NCBI GenBank assembly: GCA_024641285.1
Contig: JAHEDH010000014.1
Location: 1 to 38,757 of the forward strand
Source: a bacterium
GTDB taxonomy: Bacteria; Actinomycetota; Acidimicrobiia; Spongiisociales; ZC4RG35
DNA length: 38,757 nucleotides
Direction: 5' to 3'
The first letter of the stretch is position 1. Each line of letters starts with the position of its first letter. This document shows, in pieces, positions 18,167 to 25,784 of the stretch. Below the pieces are notes generated by a model. The model searched no databases, was not told where the DNA came from, and saw only the letters and a list, made by a program, of their open reading frames with translations. A program made the translations under genes and the position numbers.

Positions 18167-19230
18167 CCATCGAAATCTCCTGGTTCGGCGCACTGTGCGA
18201 CGACGACTATGAATTCCTCGGCGTGCCGGACCCGGCACTCCGAAGCTCCTGGCCTCACTGCCGCGACATCGTGCAGACTGCCGACCGGCTCGGATTCGAC
18301 AACATCCTGCTCCCGAGCGGTTACTCGCTCGGGATCGACACGGTCGCCTTCGCAAGCGCCATCGCCGTAAACGTCGAACAGATCCAACTCCTCGTGGCCG
18401 TTCGGATGGGCGAGATGTGGGTTCCACAGCTCGCCCGGCAACTCGCAACGATCGATCAGATGCTCGACGGCCGGTTGACGATCAACATCATCTCCTCGGA
18501 CATCCCCGGGGAGAGCCTCGACTCTGCACCCCGGTACCAGCGGACGATCGAGTGGATGCAGGCGCTCCGCGCCCTCCTCAACAACGAGAGACTCGAGATC
18601 AACGGCGGGTTCCTCGACCTGGACCTCGAGCCGCCTCGGATCTCGACGGTGTCCGGCACCTGCCCGCCGATGTACTTCGGAGGCTTCTCCGAAGCTGCCA
18701 AAGACGTCGCGGCACGTGAGGCCGACGTGTTCCTCACGTGGCCCGACACGGTGGCTTCGGTCGCTGCGACCGCTGCAGAGATGACCGAACGCGCCGCCGG
18801 GTACGACCGCACCCTGGCGATCGGGCTCCGTAGCCACGTCATCGTCCGCGAAACCGAGCAGGAGGCGCGAGCGGCAGCCGACCGCCTCATCTCCAAGCTC
18901 GACGCCGAGACCGGCGCCGCCATTCGCGGCAAGTCGCTCGACTCCGCCTCGGTGGGTGTCCAGCGTCAGGCCGCCCTCCGGGAAGGCGCATCCGAGGACG
19001 GCTACGCCGAGCCGAATCTCTGGACGGGGATCGGCAAGGCACGATCGGGGGCGGGAGCCGCCATCGTGGGAGATCCGGACCAGGTCGTCGCCAAGATCGA
19101 GGCTTACCAGGACGCAGGGGTGTCGGCATTCATCTTCTCCGGTTACACCCACATCGCAGAGGCCGAGCGGTTCGCCGAGATGGTGCTCCCCCGGCTCGAC
19201 CACGGCAGATTGAGGGATCAGCTCAGCTAG
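18163..19230 (+). CDS. LLM class flavin-dependent monooxygenase, SsuD/alkanesulfonate monooxygenase-like
   Basis: Recalled E. coli SsuD motifs are shared: PPMYFGG, LRSHVIVRETEQEA..AADRLISKLDAET, SVGVQRQAAL, PNLWTGIGKARSGAGAAIVGDPDQVVAKIEAY, SGYTHIAEAERF. ATGA overlap with the AKR gene. Confidence 0.9.
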   Translation: MTIEISWFGALCDDDYEFLGVPDPALRSSWPHCRDIVQTADRLGFDNILLPSGYSLGIDTVAFASAIAVNVEQIQLLVAVRMGEMWVPQLARQLATIDQMLDGRLTINIISSDIPGESLDSAPRYQRTIEWMQALRALLNNERLEINGGFLDLDLEPPRISTVSGTCPPMYFGGFSEAAKDVAAREADVFLTWPDTVASVAATAAEMTERAAGYDRTLAIGLRSHVIVRETEQEARAAADRLISKLDAETGAAIRGKSLDSASVGVQRQAALREGASEDGYAEPNLWTGIGKARSGAGAAIVGDPDQVVAKIEAYQDAGVSAFIFSGYTHIAEAERFAEMVLPRLDHGRLRDQLS

Positions 19231-19481
19231 CCGCCGGCCGCTTCACGGTTCACGCTGCACGGAACACGCTGCACGCCACGTTCTGCATCCAATAGCTGAA
19301 ATGCTCCCGGTGACAGGCCACGTTCTCGTGCTGTGCGGAGTCGCGTGGAACTCGATTCCAGTCGAGAGAGCCTCTACGAGCAGCGAAGTCGCCCGGAGGT
19401 GATCGACTCGAGCCAGTCCGCTCATGCGCCTCACGCCCCCATGCCGATGGCGGCGTGAAGCGTGAGGCGTGAAGCGGAGAA
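19231..19481. repeat. Intergenic spacer bounded by inverted degenerate heptamer arrays
   Basis: Left TTCACGG TTCACGC TGCACGG AACACGC TGCACGC; right GGCGTGA AGCGTGA GGCGTGA AGCGG; also CGCCTCACGCC ... GGCGTGA..GTGAGGCG pairing. Confidence 0.6.
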
Positions 19482-20465
19482 TCAGCCCTTGACGGAGCCT
19501 GCCAGGACGCCGCGGACGAAGTAACGCTGAAGCGCGAAGAAGACCGTGATCGGGAAGATGGTGGCGATGAACGCCGCCGCACTCAACAGGTGTTCGAACT
19601 GCCCGAAGCGGCCTGCCACGTTCGCCAGGGCCACCGTGATCGGAAGGCTGTCGCCGGTCGAACTGATCATCGTCAGAGCGATCAGGTAGTCGTTCCAGGT
19701 CCAGAGGAACTGGAAGATCGCAAAGGCCGCCAGCACGGGCGTCGACAGGGGCAGGACCAGTTTGTAGAAGATCTTGAAGTGGTCCGCGCCGTCGATGAAC
19801 GCCGACTCGAACACGTCCTTCGGCAGCTCCGAGATGTAGTTGTGCAATAGGAAGATGGCGAACGGCAGCGCGAAGCCCGTATGGGTCAGCCAGACGGCCA
19901 CCGGTTGCCCGACGAGATCGAGATCGGGAAAGAACCGGATTGTCTTGTCGATGAACGGGATGCCCAGCGTCCACCCGTTTCCATAGAGGCGCAGCAGTGG
20001 GATCAGCGAGGTCTGGAGGGGGATGGCCAACAGCGAGACCGTGCCGATGAACAGCCACTTCCGGCCCTTGAAGTCGATCCAGGCGAATGCGTAGGCGGCG
20101 AACGCAGCGAGGGCGATCGGGATGATCGTCGCGGGAATGACGATGGCGAAGCTGTTCAACAGGTTGTCGATCAGACCGTTTCCGGTGATGAGGACCTCGT
20201 TGTAGTTGGCCAGGGATGGCGATCCGTAGCCGTTCGACGAGTCCGAGAAGATCTGCCAGAACGGTGAATTGCGTTGGGCGTCGCGCGTCCGGAACGAGTT
20301 GATGAACAGCCCCAACGTCGGGATCGACCACAGCACGACCATGATCCACAGAAGGCCGGTCGGGATGTTCGACAGGAACGAGTGGATCCGGTCGCCCACC
20401 CCGCGTGAGGAGTCGGGTGTGAGGTCGCTGTCCGACCTCAGCTGTACGTCACGTGCTGTCGTCAT
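19482..20465 (-). CDS. Carbohydrate ABC transporter permease (MalG/AglG-like)
   Basis: Six-TM protein with EAA loop (ESAFIDGADHFKIFYKLVLPLSTP) and NDYLIAL; C-terminal RYFVRGVLAGSVKG typical of MalG-type permeases. Confidence 0.92.
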   Translation of the reverse strand: MTTARDVQLRSDSDLTPDSSRGVGDRIHSFLSNIPTGLLWIMVVLWSIPTLGLFINSFRTRDAQRNSPFWQIFSDSSNGYGSPSLANYNEVLITGNGLIDNLLNSFAIVIPATIIPIALAAFAAYAFAWIDFKGRKWLFIGTVSLLAIPLQTSLIPLLRLYGNGWTLGIPFIDKTIRFFPDLDLVGQPVAVWLTHTGFALPFAIFLLHNYISELPKDVFESAFIDGADHFKIFYKLVLPLSTPVLAAFAIFQFLWTWNDYLIALTMISSTGDSLPITVALANVAGRFGQFEHLLSAAAFIATIFPITVFFALQRYFVRGVLAGSVKG

Positions 20466-22393
20466 CAGGCTGCCTCCGCGTCACGTCGAATATTGATGAT
20501 CATCACCGGCAGGACCAGGAAGAACAGCACCATGGCGACTGCCGCGCCGAGACCCCGGTTGAAGTTCGTGAAGGCCTGCTGGAACATCTCGTTGGCCAAC
20601 ACGTTCGTTTCGAACTGGCCCGCCGTCATGACCTTGGGAATGTCGAACACCTTCATGACCAGCACGATCAGCGTCGTCGTGACGACTCCGATCGTGCTCG
20701 AAACCTGGGGGATGATCACTCTCCAGAAGGTCTCCGATTCCGTCGCGCCATCCACCTTGGACGCCTCGATCAGCTCGGTCGGGACGCCCTTGATGGCAGC
20801 GGAGAGCACGACCATGGCGAACCCGGTCTGGATCCAGATCAGAACCACCATCAGCCAGAAGTTGTTCCACGGGCGGGTCTCGAGGAAGAAGTAGGGCTCG
20901 GCCACGAAATCGCCGGCTTCGTTCAGCGACCCTCCGCCGACCCCGGTGAACATGCCAACCACCAGCAGCGCGAAGAGCGCTGCGACCATACCGGACATCC
21001 ACATGGCACCCGGCTCGTCGTCTGCTCGGGCACGCAGGGAGACGAACAGCGCGAACCCGATGATGGTGCCGAGGACGACGATCATCGCCCAGAACAAACC
21101 GTTCCTGGTTGCGGTCGCCTCCCCGAGTGCGACCCAGACCGTGTTGATGACGCCGGTCTGGGGAACGCTCGGCGGTCGGGCCAGGTACATGAACCGCCAG
21201 ATGATTCCCGCCCCGATGAAGCTGATCGCCATCGGCATGAAGATCAGGGACTTGGCGACCCGCTCACCCTTCGAGCGGTCCGAGAGGACTGCGACGGCGA
21301 GTCCGAGCGACGTGGCGATCGACGTGACGGCTGCTACCCACCAGACGTTGTTCCAGAACGTTCCCCGAAGGGTCGTGAAGATACCGAAGGCGATTGCGGT
21401 CGCGCCGATGGCGATGGGCGTGATCGAGCCACCCGTCCAGTCGTAGGGGGCTCCGACCTCACGGCCCTTCCGACGCGCGACGAACCATCCCAAAACGAAG
21501 GCCAGAACGCCGAAGATGGTCAGTCGACTGGTGAAGATGCCGCCGATGTTGTCGATGTTGAAGATCTGGGGATTCGTGAAGATGTTGCCGTAGTTCTCAC
21601 CGCCGATGAACTTCTCGCCTCGGGCGTCCTGGAAGCTGAGCAGGAAGGTCCCGATCGTCGGAACGATCAAGGTCATGACGATGAACAGGAGCGCGGGACC
21701 GAGGAAGATGACAGCACGCGAGCGGTTCTGGAGACGGTCTCGCTGGTTCTTGTCCAGGTTCGGGGTCAGACCGAACCGGAGACCGAGTGCCAGGCCGGCG
21801 AGCGCAAAGCCCAAACCGGCTTCGAGCCTCGTCCCGGAGCCGATCGTCCCGAGCCCCCACGAACCGACGAGCCATCCGAGGCCGGCACCGGTCACGGCCG
21901 GGGGGAGCAGATCGGACGTCGTGATGCCGCTGTTCCGCGCACGCTTGATCCCGGCGAAGACCACCGCACCGATGATCGGCCAGATGATCACATCGAGCGT
22001 CGACGGGGCCAAGAAGGCTTCCGATGTCACGAAGGCTCCGTACGAGCCGGCGACGACCAGCCCTCCGACTCCGCCGATCAACATGCGCCTCGTCCGGTCG
22101 TCGGTCCCGTTGAGCAGGAAGCCGACCAGTCCAGCCAGGACGACATACAGGGGTACGAGCAGCCAGGTGAGATCTGTCGCGTCCGCCGCAGAGCTCGTCT
22201 TCCACGCGATCACGCGGTTGCCGAGGAGAATGGTGGTCACGACTCCGCCGATCACGCCACCGGTGACGGCCCCGAACCATTTCCAGTTCTTGCCTGCCTG
22301 GTCGAACCACTTGTTGGCGCCGATGAAGATGATGGCCGAGCCGACGATCGCAACGGTGACACCGATGACGGTTCCGATGATTCTCTCTTCCAT
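20465..22393 (-). CDS. Carbohydrate ABC transporter permease (MalF/AglF-like) with large N-terminal membrane extension
   Basis: EAA loop EASKVDGATESETFWRVIIPQVSS; 642 aa, with about 230 aa of extra hydrophobic N-terminal sequence and an internal hydrophobic insertion. Confidence 0.88.
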   Translation of the reverse strand: MEERIIGTVIGVTVAIVGSAIIFIGANKWFDQAGKNWKWFGAVTGGVIGGVVTTILLGNRVIAWKTSSAADATDLTWLLVPLYVVLAGLVGFLLNGTDDRTRRMLIGGVGGLVVAGSYGAFVTSEAFLAPSTLDVIIWPIIGAVVFAGIKRARNSGITTSDLLPPAVTGAGLGWLVGSWGLGTIGSGTRLEAGLGFALAGLALGLRFGLTPNLDKNQRDRLQNRSRAVIFLGPALLFIVMTLIVPTIGTFLLSFQDARGEKFIGGENYGNIFTNPQIFNIDNIGGIFTSRLTIFGVLAFVLGWFVARRKGREVGAPYDWTGGSITPIAIGATAIAFGIFTTLRGTFWNNVWWVAAVTSIATSLGLAVAVLSDRSKGERVAKSLIFMPMAISFIGAGIIWRFMYLARPPSVPQTGVINTVWVALGEATATRNGLFWAMIVVLGTIIGFALFVSLRARADDEPGAMWMSGMVAALFALLVVGMFTGVGGGSLNEAGDFVAEPYFFLETRPWNNFWLMVVLIWIQTGFAMVVLSAAIKGVPTELIEASKVDGATESETFWRVIIPQVSSTIGVVTTTLIVLVMKVFDIPKVMTAGQFETNVLANEMFQQAFTNFNRGLGAAVAMVLFFLVLPVMIINIRRDAEAA

Positions 22394-22463
22394 GAGCTCG
22401 CGCTCACCTCCCGTTCAGTCCACGCAGATGCGATCACAGCGACCGAAGTGCCCACCAAAAAGC

Positions 22464-22495
22464 CGATGGGCACCGGATCGCTCCGGTGCCCATCG
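22464..22495 (-). terminator. Intrinsic terminator/attenuator between SBP and permease genes
   Basis: Perfect 14-bp stem CGATGGGCACCGGA / TCCGGTGCCCATCG with 4-nt loop, followed on the minus strand by TTTTT (plus strand 22457-22461 AAAAA). Confidence 0.82.
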
Positions 22496-22537
22496 TAAGT
22501 TCGACGAACGGAGTTCGTCGCTATCAGCGAGGATTTC

Positions 22538-23914
22538 TCAGCTCGTGGGCCAAGACTCCTCGACGAAGTCGGTTGCCTCTTGCGGCGTCAGCGATCCGGT
22601 CACGAGATCGGTTGCTGCGGTCCAGAACGAACCCGAGCCGACTGCGGCCGGCATGAGGTCGGATGCGTCGAAACGCACGACCGATGCCGAGCTGAGGATC
22701 TCGACCAGACCCGCCTCGAAGGGCGAGTACAGACCGAGGTCCTGGCCGCCAACGGCGCTCAGGAAACCGCCACCCTGCGCGGCGATACGCGCATTGGCGT
22801 ATTCGGCCGAGCCGAGGTAGTCCATGACGGCCCAGACCTCGGGAGCATCACGGAAGGCGGTCGCCAGGGTGCCTGCACCGAGAACCGGCTTGGAGTCCGC
22901 CGAGTTCGACGGGAAGTAGAACGCGTTGATCTCGCCCTCAGGGCCGAGAGTGGTGCCCTCGGGCAGGAATGCCGCGAAGAACGACGCCTGGCGATGCATC
23001 TCACACTGACCGTCGACGAGCGGCGTTCCGTTGTCGCCGAAGAACGTCGAGGCGATCGAACCACCGGCAGCGAACACGGCACCCGGCGTGTTCCACAGAT
23101 CGGCGATCTGGCCGAAGATGGAGGTGGTCGTCTCGTTGTTGAACGGAACTTCATGAGCAACCCACTGATCGTAGAACTCAGGGGTGGCCTGGCGAAGGGT
23201 CAGATCCTCGACCCAGTCGGTGAAGGGCCAGCCGGTGGCAGGCCCCGACTCGATGCCCACACAGAGCGGCGTACGGCCGTCGGCGATCATCGTGTCCACG
23301 AGTGCGAGGAAGTCGTCGTAGGTCTCGGGGATGTCGTAGCCGGCCTCGGCGAAGCGCGACGGTGAGTACCACACGAGCGACTTCAGGTCGGTCTTCGTCG
23401 GGATGGCGACCTGCACACCGTCGACGTTGCCGAACGAGGTCCACGCCTCCGGCCAGTTGGCCGTCACGTTGGCGTTCACATCGTCGGGAAGCGGAAGGAT
23501 GTCACCCGTGCGGGCGAAATCGGCGACCTTGCCCGGCTGCGGGAAGATGGCGATGTCCGGTGGGTTGCCACCGTCGATCTGGATGTTGATCTGATCCGAG
23601 AAGTCGCCGGCGCCGACATAGGTGATGTCGATTCCGGTTTCGGCGGCAAACGGATCGAGCGCGGCCTGGATGGCCTCACCCTCGGCTGCCGACTCGGGAC
23701 CGAAGACGTTCACAGACGTACCAGAGAGATCGGTGTCGTCGGCCATGGCCTCGGTGGTCTCGGTGGGTGCGTCGGTCTCTTCGGTCATTGCTTCGGTGGT
23801 CGTCGTATCGTCGCCAGCAGCGGTGGTTTCAGTGGTTCCACTGTCTCCCGAGCAGGCGGCGAGGACGAGCATCAGCGCTGTCAGCAAGGCGACGAGCCTC
23901 GTGTGCTTCAGCAT
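22538..23914 (-). CDS. Extracellular sugar-binding lipoprotein of ABC transporter (AglE-like)
   Basis: Lipobox LVLAACSG, Thr/Glu-rich linker; LCVGIESGPATGWPFTDWVEDLTLR..PEFYDQWVAHEVPF resembles alpha-glucoside SBPs. Confidence 0.9.
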   Translation of the reverse strand: MLKHTRLVALLTALMLVLAACSGDSGTTETTAAGDDTTTTEAMTEETDAPTETTEAMADDTDLSGTSVNVFGPESAAEGEAIQAALDPFAAETGIDITYVGAGDFSDQINIQIDGGNPPDIAIFPQPGKVADFARTGDILPLPDDVNANVTANWPEAWTSFGNVDGVQVAIPTKTDLKSLVWYSPSRFAEAGYDIPETYDDFLALVDTMIADGRTPLCVGIESGPATGWPFTDWVEDLTLRQATPEFYDQWVAHEVPFNNETTTSIFGQIADLWNTPGAVFAAGGSIASTFFGDNGTPLVDGQCEMHRQASFFAAFLPEGTTLGPEGEINAFYFPSNSADSKPVLGAGTLATAFRDAPEVWAVMDYLGSAEYANARIAAQGGGFLSAVGGQDLGLYSPFEAGLVEILSSASVVRFDASDLMPAAVGSGSFWTAATDLVTGSLTPQEATDFVEESWPTS

Positions 23915-24109
23915 CGATTGTTCCTCCCGTTGGGTTCAGTTCCAACGATCCATATGATCTGGACCGCGTAGCGCCCACGCCGATGAGGAGTGGGGCCGCG
24001 CGTCATCTTAGGTGTCGGCCGAAACCAAGTCGAAACATCCCGATACGAATACCGCATGGCTGAATCCGAGGTGCTCGCTCATCACACGAGACGCGGCGGG
24101 CGCAGAACG

Positions 24110-24144
24110 AGAAGCCAAGCGCCGAGAGTCAAGAGCCGGCAGCC
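24110..24144. repeat. Degenerate heptamer array (AGAAGCC AAGCGCC GAGAGTC AAGAGCC GGCAGCC)
   Basis: Period-7 pattern just beyond the DUF429 stop codon. Confidence 0.35.
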
Positions 24145-24147
24145 AGG

Positions 24148-24780
24148 TCAATACCAGATGTGGGGACCGGGACCGGGTGCGGGGACACGGGCGGCGAGAC
24201 CGGCGGCGATCCGGTCGGCGACATGGGCGCACACGGCGGCGTCGAGGGCATCGTCGGGATGCAGGTTCCCCTCGATGACCGGCAGGTCGATGCCGACGGA
24301 GGTGAGACAGTCGAGGCGCTGCCGCACACCCGACCACGCCTTCTTCGAGTCGAGCGGCGCCCCGCTGATCTGCCGGTATGCCAGTTCGGGGTGGGTCTCG
24401 TGCCAGGTTTCCGTGCGAGCGGCAGCTGCGTCGGCAACCGCACTCCTGAGGTTCCACGACTGCTTCGAGAACGACATCCCGTACGTGCTGCGCGCCGACA
24501 TCCTGGTCGCTTCGGTGTACTCCGCGTCGTACAGATCGGCGGGAAGAGACGAGAAGACCGAGTTGCGACGCGCTCCCAGCATCCGCCGCGCCTCCTCCTC
24601 GGCGGGCCGTCCGATCGCTCCGATCGGCAGGTCGAGCGGGATGTCGATCGCAACGACGCTCGCGGCGATCTCGATGCCGGCGAGCCGAGGCACCACTGCG
24701 GCGCCGTCGAAACGACCCGAGTCGAGATAGACGATCAGCCACGCTCCCCTGGCGATGTCGATCCCGGCGACCCTCGTCAT
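24148..24780 (-). CDS. DUF429 family protein
   Basis: GIDIARGAWLIVYL, IDIPLDLPIG, R..DAEYTEATR..GMSFSKQSWNL and DDALDAAVCAHVADRI typical of DUF429. Confidence 0.82.
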   Translation of the reverse strand: MTRVAGIDIARGAWLIVYLDSGRFDGAAVVPRLAGIEIAASVVAIDIPLDLPIGAIGRPAEEEARRMLGARRNSVFSSLPADLYDAEYTEATRMSARSTYGMSFSKQSWNLRSAVADAAAARTETWHETHPELAYRQISGAPLDSKKAWSGVRQRLDCLTSVGIDLPVIEGNLHPDDALDAAVCAHVADRIAAGLAARVPAPGPGPHIWY

Positions 24781-25040
24781 GAGACGAGCAGGGTTCCCAC
24801 CGTCCATGTGAGGAACAGCAGGATCGATGACAGGAGCACCACCCGCGTCTTGCGCCATCGAAATGAGCAGAGCCCCCCGACTCCGGAGGTTGCGACTCCG
24901 GCAACAACGGTCCACCAGGTGGGTACGAGACCGGCGAAGGCCGCTCCGAACACGAGCACGGCAACAACGACCACGAAGCCGCCTGCAACGAGCGCATAGA
25001 GCACCTGACGCTCCGTGGGCGGCGTCGATTCAGCGCTCAT
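24777..25040 (-). CDS. Small membrane protein (about three TMs)
   Basis: MSAESTPPTERQVLYALVAGGFVVVVAVLVFGAAFAGLVP...; overlaps neighbours on both sides. Confidence 0.6.
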   Translation of the reverse strand: MSAESTPPTERQVLYALVAGGFVVVVAVLVFGAAFAGLVPTWWTVVAGVATSGVGGLCSFRWRKTRVVLLSSILLFLTWTVGTLLVS

Positions 25041-25617
25041 CGCGTCCTCGCTCGGCCGTGATGCCGGCCGCCGATGCGACTCGCCCATACCAGCCGGCGA
25101 GCGAGTCGATCGTCTCGTGCGCATTGAGACCGCTCGGGTTCGGGACCACCCACAGCTCAGCACCCTCGAGATCGTCTGACTGTCGGCCCAAGACTGCGTC
25201 CCTCCTGCGAAACGCGCTCCGATAGGCCGTGATGCCGGCGATCGCCACCACGGAAGGGGCGAGATCGCGCACCTTGGCTGCGAGGATCTGTCCACCGGAC
25301 CGGAGTTCGTCTGCGCTCAGCTCCGAGGCCCTCGTGGTCGCGCGAGCCACGATGTTGGTGATGCCGATGCCACGGTCGACGAGATAGCGGCGGTCGCAGG
25401 CAGTGAATCCCTCTGTGCGGTCGATCTCACGATCGATGACGCCTGCTCTCTGTAGGGCTGGATAGAACCGGTTCCCGGGGTGGGCGAAATGGGTCTGGGT
25501 CGCCGCCGTCCACAGGCCCGGATTGATGCCGACGAACAGCAGCTGCACGCCGGGACCGATCAGGTCCGGCACCGTCGCGTCGCGGAAGGACTCGAGTTCG
25601 TCTGCGGTGAAGCCCAT
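25030..25617 (-). CDS. mug: Mismatch-specific (G:T/U) DNA glycosylase
   Basis: LFVGINPGLWTAATQTHFAHPGNRFYPALQRAG and VVPNPSGLNAH motifs of the Mug/TDG family. Confidence 0.92.
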   Translation of the reverse strand: MGFTADELESFRDATVPDLIGPGVQLLFVGINPGLWTAATQTHFAHPGNRFYPALQRAGVIDREIDRTEGFTACDRRYLVDRGIGITNIVARATTRASELSADELRSGGQILAAKVRDLAPSVVAIAGITAYRSAFRRRDAVLGRQSDDLEGAELWVVPNPSGLNAHETIDSLAGWYGRVASAAGITAERGRDER

Positions 25618-25784
25618 TCAGGCTCGGCGCCCGACCGGACGGGCGCGGACCTCGTCGATGTCCGACCTCGAACTCGCCTGGGTCGGCCTCGGCGATTCGC
25701 AGGCTGCAAGCCGACCCGGTGCCTGGGACTCCATGTCGCGATCGTACTCCGACACGACTGCCAACCTCTGAGTGAGCCAGCTGC

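Noticed and set aside
19243-19480. Transposase remnant in reading frames between the heptamer arrays
   Set aside because: Translations show no recognisable transposase motif; kept only as a repeat-bounded spacer.
20453-22498. 681-aa plus-strand ORF
   Set aside because: Antisense to the MalF-like permease; charged low-quality composition with no recognisable domain.
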